A model generated the notes under the pieces. It was not told where the DNA came from and ran no database searches. It saw only the letters and a program-made list of their open reading frames with translations. 32,050 nucleotides of DNA, from the NCBI GenBank assembly GCA_005223085.1, contig NJBP01000022.1:1-32050 (forward strand), in the 5' to 3' direction. The DNA is from Candidatus Aerophobetes bacterium Ae_b3b (GTDB lineage Bacteria; Aerophobota; Aerophobia; Aerophobales; AE-B3A). Position numbers and translations under genes: made by a program. This document shows, piece by piece, positions 15,709 to 23,612 of the stretch; position 1 is the stretch's first letter, and every line of letters starts with the position of its first letter.

Positions 15709-16470
15709 TTAAGAATTTTTGATAATAAATTCGGAAATCAAACCCAACATCCTTTCAAAATCTTCCGGTTTAGAATATCTATGATCTGCACCTTCGATAA
15801 TTTCCAACCTGCTGTTCTCCATTAAACCTGCTATTTTTTTACTTTGTTCAATGGGAACAGCCTCATCATTATCCCCGTGGACAATTAAGGCTGGAATTTT
15901 TATTTTCTTGACAGCTTCATATCCATTAACTTTTTTATCATCCTCAAAAAAGGAATAGTTCAACGTAAATTTTCTCCCATCGCTACTTGTATAATAAATA
16001 AAACCTTTTTCTTTCCAGGTTTTAATTTCCTGTTTGCTTTCCTGAGCAACTAATTTGCCCAAATCATCTGAAACTGGAGATTTCAACGCTAAAATAAATA
16101 AATAATCTGTTTTTGAAGCCGCTATAACACTTGCTATTCCACCAAAGCTTGAACCCACCAGACCGATTTTTGAATATCCCAATTCTTTCAGAAACCTAAT
16201 TGCATTTAGAATGTCGTCCACAGCTTCAGAAATTGTTATATCTTCAAACTCCCCCTCACTTTCTCCATGAGCGAAAAAATCAAATCTAAAGGCAGAAATT
16301 CCCTTTCCATTCAGAATTTTTTCCAACCTAATATAGGTGTAGCTATCTTTACTGGAAGTAAACCCATGACATAAAATCATAATTGGCCTGTCTTTGTTGG
16401 GCGTTGGATTTGCTAGTATTCCACAAAGTCTATTTCCTTTAGTGTTTTCAAAAAATAGTTTTTCTTGCAT
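15709..16470 (-). CDS. Alpha/beta hydrolase (esterase or acylaminopeptidase-like)
   Basis: This 253-aa cytoplasmic protein has the alpha/beta hydrolase layout: oxyanion-hole loop LCHGFTSSKDS (about 33-43), nucleophile elbow GSSFG with Ser108, acid VHGDNDEAVP and base GADHRYSKPEDF (His near 237). It looks like the YqkD/FrsA-like single-domain esterases. No Shine-Dalgarno sequence is evident before the ATG. It is probably the first gene of a unit with the glycosyltransferase that follows after 13 bases. Substrate unknown. Confidence 0.85.
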   Translation of the reverse strand: MQEKLFFENTKGNRLCGILANPTPNKDRPIMILCHGFTSSKDSYTYIRLEKILNGKGISAFRFDFFAHGESEGEFEDITISEAVDDILNAIRFLKELGYSKIGLVGSSFGGIASVIAASKTDYLFILALKSPVSDDLGKLVAQESKQEIKTWKEKGFIYYTSSDGRKFTLNYSFFEDDKKVNGYEAVKKIKIPALIVHGDNDEAVPIEQSKKIAGLMENSRLEIIEGADHRYSKPEDFERMLGLISEFIIKNS

Positions 16471-16546
16471 ATTACTGATTAAAAGTTAAATTATTTAGGC
16501 ATTTTACTAAATCGGTGGACTTGTGGCAAGTCGGTGAGGTGATGTC

Positions 16547-16589
16547 AAAAAAAATCCTCCGCCTGAGGGTAAGGTAGTCAGGCGGAGGA
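16547..16589 (-). terminator. Rho-independent terminator of the redox cluster
   Basis: TCCTCCGCCTGA (16555-16566) and TCAGGCGGAGGA (16578-16589) form a perfect 12-bp GC-rich stem with an 11-base loop. On the minus strand it is followed by T8 (16554-16547). It lies 21 bases past the stop codon of the DUF2680-like gene. Confidence 0.9.
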
Positions 16590-16609
16590 AGTAAATCTAC
16601 AGGTTTTGT

Positions 16610-17080
16610 CTAGTCCATCTCACCTAAGTCTCTACCCATTCTTCCCCACCGCGGTTTATCATGATCTTCATCGGTTCCGTCACAATTTTCGTCACAGTCA
16701 CAGTCCGCGTAATACTGCTCCATGAGTCGGACTCGTGTTTCCAGCTGCTCCGGGGTTAGGACACCAGCTTTAACCAGATTCCCTAGATGTATCTTTTTGG
16801 CGGCCAGCATCTTCTGGTGAAACTCTTCTGAGGTGAGGCCTTTTTCTTTGGCAATATCACCCATGCTTTTCCCGGCATCGAGTTCTCTTTGTAGTTCCTC
16901 AGTGCTGATTCCCAAAATTTGGGCTCTGGTCTCCAGCATCTGGGTGTATCCAGATCTTGGCCCGGACCACGAATTTAGTCCTTGGCCCCTTCCTCCCTGA
17001 GCATAGACGCCCGCTGCGTACCAAGCAACAGTCCCGGCTATGAGTGAGCCCATAACCACAACGACGATTATCTTCTTCAT
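16610..17080 (-). CDS. Exported DUF2680-like protein with acidic, Cys-containing tail
   Basis: The start at 17080 is chosen because AAAGGAGG lies eight bases before it; a longer frame from 17155 has no such site. The 156-aa product has a signal peptide (MKKIIVVVVMGSLIAGTVAW), then a helical part with LGISTEELQRELDAGKSM, GDIAKEKGLTSEEF and AGVLTPEQLETRV, the spacing seen in DUF2680-type proteins. Residues after about 123 form an Asp/Glu-rich tail with Cys in DCDCDENCDGTDEDHD, plausible for metal binding. Function unknown; it may be a periplasmic metal- or stress-responsive protein. A palindrome (17110-17128) and an ECF-like promoter (17139-17168) lie upstream. Confidence 0.75.
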   Translation of the reverse strand: MKKIIVVVVMGSLIAGTVAWYAAGVYAQGGRGQGLNSWSGPRSGYTQMLETRAQILGISTEELQRELDAGKSMGDIAKEKGLTSEEFHQKMLAAKKIHLGNLVKAGVLTPEQLETRVRLMEQYYADCDCDENCDGTDEDHDKPRWGRMGRDLGEMD

Positions 17081-17109
17081 CGTCTTTACCTCCTTTAACT
17101 GGTATTTTT

Positions 17110-17128
17110 GGTGAAATATTATTTCACC
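17110..17128. promoter_or_regulatory. Palindromic operator or leader hairpin before the DUF2680-like gene
   Basis: GGTGAAAT-ATT-ATTTCACC is a perfect inverted repeat with 8-bp arms. It lies between the putative promoter and the start codon, 30 bases upstream of ATG, so it could be a repressor site or an RNA hairpin in the leader. Confidence 0.5.
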
Positions 17129-17138
17129 TTTCAATAAG

Positions 17139-17168
17139 TAATACATTTCTCTCATTAATTTATTTCAA
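17139..17168 (-). promoter_or_regulatory. ECF-like promoter upstream of the DUF2680-like gene
   Basis: On the minus strand, TTGAAATAAAT (17168-17158) is followed after 10 bases by AATGTATTA (17147-17139). The same two blocks occur 11 bases apart at 18834-18804, upstream of the 135-aa secreted protein. TGAAAT and TGTA spaced by 16-17 bases resemble ECF promoters (for example TGAAAC and CGTA of sigma W), and an ECF sigma factor is encoded at 19697-20263. TTGAAA could also serve as an ordinary -35 box. Confidence 0.5.
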
Positions 17169-17184
17169 GTAAATGGAAAAGAAA

Positions 17185-18195
17185 CTAGTTAGTCATCTTT
17201 TGCGGGTTCTTCTCTGCGATTGGCACCGGACACAGTCCAGCCCCAGAGATATCCCAGATTTTGGTTCTTTCTGTAACAATTGCTTTCTTCGGACATTTTT
17301 CCAGACAGTCTCCACAGAGGATACACTCTGAGGAGTCTATTCTAGGAGGCTTGCCAGCTATGGTCCGAGACTTACATACTTTCTGGCAAAGCCCGCAATT
17401 TACACAATTAGAACTGACCCTAACTTTAAAGAGGGAAAAACGGGAAAGTAGTGCCAGGAACGCACCTAGTGGGCACACATAGCGGCAAAAAGGACGGTAC
17501 ATTATTATGGATAGGATACCGAACGTTAAACCAAGACCGATGGATAAGGGAGTTCCACCCCAGGTAAACAATGCCTTGAAAGGGGTATAATCCTGGAGAA
17601 TAACCTGACCAGTGACTAAAACTCTCACTACCAGATATCCCAGTAAAACGTATTTAACTTTGGTAAGGTAGCGGTTCCAAACAGAGGGGATTATTCGGGA
17701 GATCCTCTTGAAGTGCAAAAGCTCCTGTAAGGCTCCAAAAGGACAGATATAACCACAGAAAATTCTGCTCCATAAAAGAGCGGGAATAAGAACTGTTAGA
17801 AAGAGGAGCAGGTAACCGGTTTGCCATTTTATAAACAGATTCTGTATAGCAGTGAGCGGGCAAAGGAATCCTCCTAGATAGAGCCCCAGCACCGCTACCG
17901 AAGCTATCAAAATGATTTTTCGATACTTATAACGGGAACGTATGATTATGAGCGCGGTAACTCCCATAAATACTAAAAGAAGGATTAGTTTGATCAATTG
18001 ATCATGAATAAAGTAGGGTTTTTCTCTATCTTGTGTAGTGGTCGGCAGACTAAAACTCTTTTCAACCTCAGGAGCATTGAATTTAGCTCCCGAGCCAAAA
18101 TCACTGGCCCGAGCTGGTAGAACCGTAAGCAAAAGACTCGCAAGAAGGACCAGGATTATTACTCCCGCCAAAAAAGCTTTTTTGTTTCTTCTCAT
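17185..18195 (-). CDS. NapH/YccM-type polyferredoxin membrane protein
   Basis: This 336-aa protein has a signal-anchor-like N-terminus, then about five further transmembrane helices. Two CX3CP motifs (CGYICP, about residue 147, and CRYVCP, about 238) lie at helix ends, and two [4Fe-4S] ferredoxin sites follow (CVNCGLCQKVCKS and CILCGDCLEKCPK). This is the layout of NapH, NosR C-terminal and YccM proteins, which move electrons from the quinone pool or cytoplasm across the membrane. No terminal reductase is encoded beside it, so its partner is unknown; the exported DUF2680-like protein follows 104 bases downstream. AAAGGA precedes the ATG. Confidence 0.85.
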   Translation of the reverse strand: MRRNKKAFLAGVIILVLLASLLLTVLPARASDFGSGAKFNAPEVEKSFSLPTTTQDREKPYFIHDQLIKLILLLVFMGVTALIIIRSRYKYRKIILIASVAVLGLYLGGFLCPLTAIQNLFIKWQTGYLLLFLTVLIPALLWSRIFCGYICPFGALQELLHFKRISRIIPSVWNRYLTKVKYVLLGYLVVRVLVTGQVILQDYTPFKALFTWGGTPLSIGLGLTFGILSIIMYRPFCRYVCPLGAFLALLSRFSLFKVRVSSNCVNCGLCQKVCKSRTIAGKPPRIDSSECILCGDCLEKCPKKAIVTERTKIWDISGAGLCPVPIAEKNPQKMTN

Positions 18196-18295
18196 TTTTT
18201 GCCCTGTCCTTTCTGAAAATCTACCAGGCAGCTAGAAAATAACCTCTAATTTCTCAAACTGGTCAAAGCGACAGAAAAAATTAGTACGCCTAAAC

Positions 18296-18703
18296 TCAGT
18301 CCTCGTCTCCCTCTGTTACTGTGATAGACAGCACTGCCTCCTCATACCCCTCCTTGGAGCAATCCTTGGAAATCTTCAAAAATCCCTCACCGATAGAGCT
18401 AAGAGACACCTGAAACCACTTCTCATAGAGCTGGGGGCCAATTTCTTCCCAGTCAGTCTCACCCAGGATTTGGATACCCTCCCAGTTAAACTGATAGTCA
18501 AGAGAATCATCCATGGTACACCTACGGTGAGTCCTTTCCACTCGCACCCCTATCTCGCCCACCGTACCTATAGGAGCTTCTATTCGATCATAGTTAAAGC
18601 TAAATTCACAGGCCAGTGCGGGGAAAGAAACTATAGCCATCCCCATCAAACTGAGAATGAGAGAAAAGATGAGTAGCTTTACTCTTTTTTTCACCATCTT
18701 CAT
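18296..18703 (-). CDS. Secreted protein of unknown function
   Basis: The AAAGGAG site touches a first ATG at 18712 but lies nine bases from the next ATG at 18703, so the second start (135 aa) is preferred. A signal peptide (LLIFSLILSLMGMAIVSFPA) is cleaved before LACEFSF. The mature part is beta-rich with RCTMDDSLDYQFNWEG and ISKDCSKEGYEE; its three cysteines after cleavage, including the one beside the signal-peptide end, might form a disulfide or hold metal. The pattern recalls an Ig-like beta sandwich. I do not recognise the family. It has its own ECF-like promoter (18804-18834) and lies between the sigma-factor unit and the NapH-type gene. Confidence 0.65.
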   Translation of the reverse strand: MKMVKKRVKLLIFSLILSLMGMAIVSFPALACEFSFNYDRIEAPIGTVGEIGVRVERTHRRCTMDDSLDYQFNWEGIQILGETDWEEIGPQLYEKWFQVSLSSIGEGFLKISKDCSKEGYEEAVLSITVTEGDED

Positions 18704-18803
18704 TTGTTTCATCTCCTTTGAGTAAAATTAAGCGTCGATCCTGCAATGAACTGGTTTCCATCTTTCATATTTTTGGTAGAAAATCATTCTCTCTTTCACT
18801 TAT

Positions 18804-18834
18804 TAATACATTTAATAGCAACGATTTATTTCAA
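18804..18834 (-). promoter_or_regulatory. ECF-like promoter upstream of the secreted 135-aa protein
   Basis: Minus-strand TTGAAATAAAT (18834-18824) and AATGTATTA (18812-18804) are separated by 11 bases. Both blocks are identical to those at 17139-17168, and flanking bases (TCCATTT before, TGAAAG after) are also similar. Transcription would start about 95 bases before the gene. Confidence 0.5.
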
Positions 18835-18927
18835 ATGGAGGGCAAAAATTGGCTGGATTCTCTTTTGGAAATTTTGTTGAGTGGATGGTTTTGACTAAAA
18901 GGACGAGTTTTTGATTATTGGACAGGA

Positions 18928-19695
18928 TTACCGGTGAGTTCGCAGGAGGGAGGTTGGAGCTCCTTCCTTTTCCTTTCTCGGTCCCCTCATAGGTCTTCTC
19001 CATTTACGGGTGAGTCTGAGTGCAGAAGCACGGAAATTTTCTCCATCCCATTTCCCCACTGCCCGGATGCGCTCCCCAACTTTAAAATCGGATCCTGTTG
19101 GAAAAAAAGTATTCTTGGTGAGTTCAACAAACACTTTCTGTTTGTGCCTGGTTTCTACCACCAGTCCACCGCTTCTGATTTCAATCACCTCTCCTACTAA
19201 GCTGTTTTTCCATATTCCCCTCCCTCTTCCGTAGAAAGATCGTAGGAGAGGGATCTTACCTTGAGCGACCTTCTCTTCCATTGCTTCGTTGATTCCGCTA
19301 ATAGCTAAGGCTGTACTAGCAACAAAAATGAGTAGAAGAAGAACAGCCAGAAGTTTCTTGAATGGTTTTTTATAGGAAATGTCGTATCGGGAAAGAATGG
19401 TGCTAGCAACAACAAAGAATATGAGCCCAATTAAAATCCAGTGATAGGGAAAGGATTCCAGGAAAGCCAAAATACCTATCATACCAAAGGAAAGAAATTC
19501 TAAACTTCCTGAGATCTTCATGGTAAAGAAAGCAAGATTGAGAAAAAGAATAGCCAGCAGGAGGGAAAGTGCCAGTCCTCCCCCGAATCCTAATTTTCGG
19601 GCCAGAAAAACATACTTAGAGCGAAAGTTAATCTTCTCATCCTTAATTTTCTTCATTATTTTTGTTTCCAGATGTACCTCTTTATCTTGGTTCAT
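18928..19695 (-). CDS. Membrane protein with DUF5666-like domain, probable partner of the ECF sigma factor
   Basis: This 255-aa protein has a basic cytoplasmic N-terminus (about 1-32), four transmembrane helices between about residues 33 and 132, and a C-terminal beta-barrel-like domain (LVGEVIEIRSGGLVVET, VFVELTKNTFFPTG, FKVGERIRAVGKWDGENFRA) similar to DUF5666 modules. Its start lies one base after the sigma-factor stop codon, so translation is almost certainly coupled. That position is where anti-sigma factors are usually encoded, but no zinc anti-sigma motif is visible. An anti-sigma or signal-sensing role is inferred from context. Confidence 0.6.
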   Translation of the reverse strand: MNQDKEVHLETKIMKKIKDEKINFRSKYVFLARKLGFGGGLALSLLLAILFLNLAFFTMKISGSLEFLSFGMIGILAFLESFPYHWILIGLIFFVVASTILSRYDISYKKPFKKLLAVLLLLIFVASTALAISGINEAMEEKVAQGKIPLLRSFYGRGRGIWKNSLVGEVIEIRSGGLVVETRHKQKVFVELTKNTFFPTGSDFKVGERIRAVGKWDGENFRASALRLTRKWRRPMRGPRKEKEGAPTSLLRTHR

Positions 19696-19696
19696 A

Positions 19697-20263
19697 TTAG
19701 TGAATTATCTCCTTTTTCTTGCATATTGTTTTCAAAATCCGTTTTCCCCTGAAAATAAAAGTTCCCACCGTCTTGACAGGGATTCGCAATATATCACTAA
19801 TTTCCCGGTAGGATTTATCTTCAAAGTAATATAAGACTAACGGTTCTCGATATTTAGCCTCCAATTCATCCAAACATTGTTTCATCTTTTCTCGTATTTC
19901 TTCCTTGATAAAGGCATCCTCCATTGAATCACCTTCATTCCCCGGGGAAAAGTTAATTTTCTCTAAGTTGTCTAAAGAAACCTGTTTTCCCCTGCTTGCC
20001 CTCTTCACGAAATTTACTCCCTCATTATGAGCAATCCGATAAATCCAAGGGGAAAATTTCCGCTTGGTATCAAAGCCAAATAGATTTCGGTAGGCTTTAA
20101 TAAACACATCCTGCACCAAATCCTCCGCTTCGTCGGGGCGATTCGTCAGGTACCGCAGATAACGATAGAGTTTTTGCTGATAGCGCCCAACTATTTCTGC
20201 ATACAGTTCGTTGTTTTCGCTGCGAATCTTTTCCACTAACTCTTCATCAGATAGGTCTTTCAT
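19697..20263 (-). CDS. ECF-type RNA polymerase sigma factor
   Basis: This 188-aa protein has sigma region 2 (about residues 20-90: YLTNRPDEAEDLVQDVFIKA, RKFSPWIYRIAHNEGVNFVK) and region 4 (about 128-178: EAKYREPLVLYYFEDKSYRE, ISDILRIPVKTVGTFIFRGK). It lacks region 3, as expected for ECF factors. It directs RNA polymerase to a small regulon. It is followed with one base between by a membrane protein and preceded by two ferritin-like genes, so the regulon may concern metal or oxidative stress. Two matching upstream motifs at 17139 and 18804 are candidate targets. Confidence 0.93.
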   Translation of the reverse strand: MKDLSDEELVEKIRSENNELYAEIVGRYQQKLYRYLRYLTNRPDEAEDLVQDVFIKAYRNLFGFDTKRKFSPWIYRIAHNEGVNFVKRASRGKQVSLDNLEKINFSPGNEGDSMEDAFIKEEIREKMKQCLDELEAKYREPLVLYYFEDKSYREISDILRIPVKTVGTFIFRGKRILKTICKKKEIIH

Positions 20264-20279
20264 AAAAGGATAATTAGTT

Positions 20280-20762
20280 TTAGGTTTCTTTGCCTTTCAT
20301 GGTGGAAAGTCTGCGGATATGCTTCTTTTCCTCCCCGATTATCTTTTTAACCAGGTCACGATCCCCAGGTTTAACTACTTCCAGCATCTCGTAGAAGAAG
20401 AGAAGCGTGTCCTTTTCGAAGTTAATGGCTGAATTGATAGCCTCCAGTTCATCTTTTGCCTCCCTGGCCAGGTTGATGGCCGTATCGGGACCGGTGAAGA
20501 ATCTGGAATCTACCAGAGCCTTAAGATAGAGTTTTGCCTCCTCCCAGTTGTAGGGGGTTGTTTCCGGTCCTTCCTTGAGGGTGTCATAGAAACCCTGGAA
20601 GGTCTTGAGATGTTTTTCTTCCTCCTCTGCCAGACCCCGGAAAAGCTCTTCAAGGCTCTTTTCCCTGGCTAGCTTTGAGGCAGCCTGATAAAAAGCCTGA
20701 CCACTTCTTTCTGTACTTATAGCCATTTCTACTGCTTCCCGCACCGAAAAAAAGATACTCAT
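20280..20762 (-). CDS. Ferritin-like di-iron protein (rubrerythrin superfamily), first copy
   Basis: This 160-aa four-helix-bundle protein carries ferritin-like metal motifs: AISTERSGQAFYQAA (Glu near 18), LAEEEEKHLKTF (E-x-x-H), AKDELEAINSAINFEKDTLLFF and GEEKKHIRRL (E-x-x-H near the C-terminus). There is no rubredoxin domain. Such proteins are rubrerythrin-like oxidases or peroxidases with a di-iron centre. It lies 17 bases before the sigma-factor gene and 71 bases after a paralogue of the same type. AAAGGAGTG before the ATG supports the start. Confidence 0.85.
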   Translation of the reverse strand: MSIFFSVREAVEMAISTERSGQAFYQAASKLAREKSLEELFRGLAEEEEKHLKTFQGFYDTLKEGPETTPYNWEEAKLYLKALVDSRFFTGPDTAINLAREAKDELEAINSAINFEKDTLLFFYEMLEVVKPGDRDLVKKIIGEEKKHIRRLSTMKGKET

Positions 20763-20833
20763 TGATACACTCCTTTCTCTTCCTGAATCTTTCTTAGTTC
20801 TGATTTTTAGCTGGATTTTCCTTTACTATCTTT

Positions 20834-21349
20834 TCATCCTCCATCGAGCAGAGCCTTTTCTTCCCAGAGAAACCATTCTCCAGAATCTTTAAGGTAAGAG
20901 CGGGTGTTTTGCAGAAGCTCGTAGTGTTCTTTTTCTTCATCAATCAACCTATTGAAAAAAGCCTTTTGATGGGAATCCTGGGTCTTTTCTACAGCGCCCT
21001 GGTAAAACTCAACGCTTTTCGATTCCATATCCATGCCAATTTTTAATGCCTCTAGTTCGTCAGAATTTGCGGCAATTCTTTCCTTAATCTCACTCTTAAC
21101 TTCCCCAAAGATGGTTTTGATTTTCTCTCTGGGTTTTTTTTCTTCGAAGAATCGGTCGAAGTCTGAGAATTTAAGGTCAGAAAGGATTTCCTTGAGGATA
21201 GTTAAGTGCCTTTTCTCATCCTCGGCAAAGGATAAAAACATCTTCTTACCAAAAGGATGGGAAGTTTTCTCGGATGCTTTTTGATAGAAATCCATACCGT
21301 CTTCTTCCAACTTAATGGCTGTTTTAATTGCCTTAGAAAGATTATTCAT
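20834..21349 (-). CDS. Ferritin-like di-iron protein (rubrerythrin superfamily), second copy
   Basis: This 171-aa protein has the same plan as its neighbour: KLEEDGMDFYQKA, FAEDEKRHLTIL, MDMESKSVEFYQGA and LIDEEKEHYELL, giving two E and two E-x-x-H helix motifs for a di-iron site. There is no rubredoxin domain. It is first in a run of minus-strand genes leading into the ECF sigma factor. The two copies probably arose by an old duplication. AAGGAGAG precedes the ATG. Electron donor and substrate are unknown; a role in peroxide or iron handling is inferred from the family. Confidence 0.85.
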   Translation of the reverse strand: MNNLSKAIKTAIKLEEDGMDFYQKASEKTSHPFGKKMFLSFAEDEKRHLTILKEILSDLKFSDFDRFFEEKKPREKIKTIFGEVKSEIKERIAANSDELEALKIGMDMESKSVEFYQGAVEKTQDSHQKAFFNRLIDEEKEHYELLQNTRSYLKDSGEWFLWEEKALLDGG

Positions 21350-21579
21350 TTCGCTCTCCTTGCCTATTCATAGTTTCTCAAAAACATATTTTTTTCTGCT
21401 CCACACCAATCATCCTCAAATATCGAACAATCATATCTCTCTGCAAATCCTAGCATTCTAAAAGTGTATCAAAAATGAGTTAGCAGTCAAATCATTCTCT
21501 GGTGGATGGGCCGGGAGATTGCTACCAGAGGAATCTCCACTACCCGTCTACTATTCTCTGCCTGAAAACCTCGCAAACT

Positions 21580-22698
21580 TCACACTCCAAGTTCCGAACG
21601 AAGATGTAGAAATCTAAGCACGTCAGCCCGGCAAAGAATTCCCTGGACCTTCCCCTCTTCTATTACCGGAAGTTGATGAATGTTCCGACGGCTCAGTTTT
21701 GAGAGAACCTCATTACCGTTATCTTCGGGAGAGGTAATCTCCAGTTTTTCCCTGGGAGTCATAATGTCTTTGACCTTGGTCGAGCTCCGCCTGTCTGGTG
21801 CAACAGTCTTAATATCCTCTAAGCAGACAATACCTCTAAGCTCTCCAGCATCAGAAACTAAAAAGGCTCGTTCTCTTCTTTTGAGAACATAGTCTTCCAC
21901 AAGCTCCTGAACACTAAGATCGCTACTTACAGTCTCAAAGTCTGGATTCATTAGGTCCTTGGCTCTCAGGTCCTTGAGCATATCTTTCATGAGGACCTGT
22001 TGGTAGCCTCTGGTTGCAGCACTGTGGATAAACCAGCCAATCAGAGCAATCCACATACCGTTGAAAAAGAAACCCCTAAGAATCTGCCAGATGCCGAAAA
22101 ATATCATAAGGAAGGCGATAGCCTGTCCAGTTATAGAGGCAACTCGAGTGGCCTTTCTTAAGTTTCCTGTGATCTTCCAGATCGCGGCTCGTAGAATCCT
22201 GCCTCCATCCATAGGGAAACCGGGAATGAGATTGAAAATACCGAGGATAAAGTTAATGAGAGCTAGGTAGCGGCATAGTGCACCCAAGGGCTGGCTGATG
22301 TTGCGAAGCCAGTACCATAGTGCCAAAAAGACCAAAGCAATGGCCAGGCTGGATAGGGGACCAACAAAGGCCATATAGAATTCCCGGGAAGGCTTTCTTG
22401 GTTCATCCGCAATTTCAGCTACTCCACCAAGGATAAAAAGGGTGATGCTACGAACTTCCTCTCCCTGCTTCAAGGCTACCAGCGAGTGAGCCAACTCGTG
22501 GAGCAAAACCGAGGCAAAAAAGAGGAGGCTAGTTGTGGCTCCTATTAACAGATATTGCCAGAGAGGCCAATTTGCATATTGACTGGGAAAGTAATAGCCG
22601 GCTAACATCCAGGTGACAAAAGCAAAAATGATGATCCAACTGGAATCAATTCTAATATCGATTCCGAACAAACGTCCTATACTCCATGAAGTTCGCAT
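21580..22698 (-). CDS. Site-2 protease family (M50) membrane metallopeptidase with two CBS domains
   Basis: This 372-aa protein has about six transmembrane helices with the zinc site HELAHS (67-72) and the downstream NLIPGFPMDGGR (156-167) supplying the third ligand. Two CBS domains fill the C-terminus (about 247-305 and 309-368), with DLMNPDFETVSSDLSV and DIMTPREKLEITSP starts; CBS pairs bind adenosine nucleotides. SpoIVFB-like members of this architecture cut membrane-bound regulators under control of cellular energy state. Target unknown; the nearby ECF system would be one guess. AAAGGAG precedes the ATG. Confidence 0.9.
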   Translation of the reverse strand: MRTSWSIGRLFGIDIRIDSSWIIIFAFVTWMLAGYYFPSQYANWPLWQYLLIGATTSLLFFASVLLHELAHSLVALKQGEEVRSITLFILGGVAEIADEPRKPSREFYMAFVGPLSSLAIALVFLALWYWLRNISQPLGALCRYLALINFILGIFNLIPGFPMDGGRILRAAIWKITGNLRKATRVASITGQAIAFLMIFFGIWQILRGFFFNGMWIALIGWFIHSAATRGYQQVLMKDMLKDLRAKDLMNPDFETVSSDLSVQELVEDYVLKRRERAFLVSDAGELRGIVCLEDIKTVAPDRRSSTKVKDIMTPREKLEITSPEDNGNEVLSKLSRRNIHQLPVIEEGKVQGILCRADVLRFLHLRSELGV

Positions 22699-22701
22699 GA
22701 C

Positions 22702-22842
22702 TTATCTCCTTTCTTTAATTTTGTTTGTTACCTTCCTCTGCTCGACCTCAATCTCTTTTATCTCGGCTTTAGCTGGCTCATCCTTGGGAAGAGCTATTTC
22801 CGGAGTTATACCCTCATAGTTGGCTTTAATTCGATCTGACTT
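22702..22842 (-). pseudogene. Start-less 46-codon frame between nth and the M50 protease
   Basis: Directly after the endonuclease III stop codon the same frame stays open for 46 codons, giving a Lys/Glu-rich sequence that includes YEGITPEIALPKDEPAKAEI and ends in TAA just before the protease start. It has no start codon. The PEIALPKDEP segment loosely recalls C-terminal parts of Gfo/Idh/MocA-type dehydrogenases, but this is weak. It may be a relic of a deleted gene or a lost C-terminal extension. Confidence 0.3.
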
Positions 22843-23487
22843 TTACACTCCTACCTTGCCACAAAATTTCTCCAAAGAACAAAGGTTACATTTAGGCGAG
22901 ATGGGACGACAAAGGTTTTGACCCAAGGTGACTAGAAGATCGTTAAATTCAATCCAGAATTGAGGTGGAAGCTTCTTTCGAAGAGTAAATTCCGTTTTCT
23001 CGGGAGTTGATGTCTTCACATAACCCCACCGGTTACAAATTCGATGAACATGAGTATCTACACAGATTCCCGGTTTTGCATAACCCAGCGTAATTACTAA
23101 GTTAGCTGTTTTTCTTCCTACTCCTTTGAATTTCAGAAGTTCGTCCACTTGGTCAGGAACCTGACAGTGGTATTTTTGTACCAGCTGCTCGCATATTCGG
23201 AGAATGACACGAGCTTTGTTTCGGTAGAATCCAACCGGATAAATCGCTTTTTCAATTTGCTGGCAAGTCAGCCTCAGCATTGATTGGGGATGGTCAGCCA
23301 ACTGAAAAAGCCTTCTTGCTGCCTGATTGGTGGTCCTATCCTGGGTTCGAAGACTTAAGATACAGGAAATAAGAACTTTAAAGGGATCGGGGGGAGATCC
23401 TGAAACTCGGCCTACCACGGGAACTTTCCATTGAGGCACCAGTTGACGTAGTATCTGCATTACTCTATGGATATCGCTGTTCTTCAC
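22843..23487 (-). CDS. nth: Endonuclease III (DNA glycosylase/AP lyase)
   Basis: This 214-aa protein excises oxidised pyrimidines and cuts the abasic strand in base excision repair. It shows the helix-hairpin-helix LLKFKGVGRKTANLVI with the catalytic lysine in GRKTA, the catalytic Asp in VDTHVHRICNRW, and the C-terminal [4Fe-4S] ligands C193-x6-C200-x2-C203-x5-C209. Spacing of the cysteines equals that of E. coli Nth. The listed start is GTG; an ATG at 23460, nine codons in, is an alternative and neither has a clear Shine-Dalgarno sequence. Confidence 0.92.
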   Translation of the reverse strand: MKNSDIHRVMQILRQLVPQWKVPVVGRVSGSPPDPFKVLISCILSLRTQDRTTNQAARRLFQLADHPQSMLRLTCQQIEKAIYPVGFYRNKARVILRICEQLVQKYHCQVPDQVDELLKFKGVGRKTANLVITLGYAKPGICVDTHVHRICNRWGYVKTSTPEKTEFTLRKKLPPQFWIEFNDLLVTLGQNLCRPISPKCNLCSLEKFCGKVGV

Positions 23488-23612
23488 GGCTGAACTACGG
23501 CTCTATTTTTTCCGAAAACAAGCAAAAAGCTATTTTCGAGAAAAGTTTGGGTTTATCCCTGTCCTGGGGAGAAAATCCCCCCGGGCCTACCTTCTGGAGA
23601 GAAATGGGTAAC

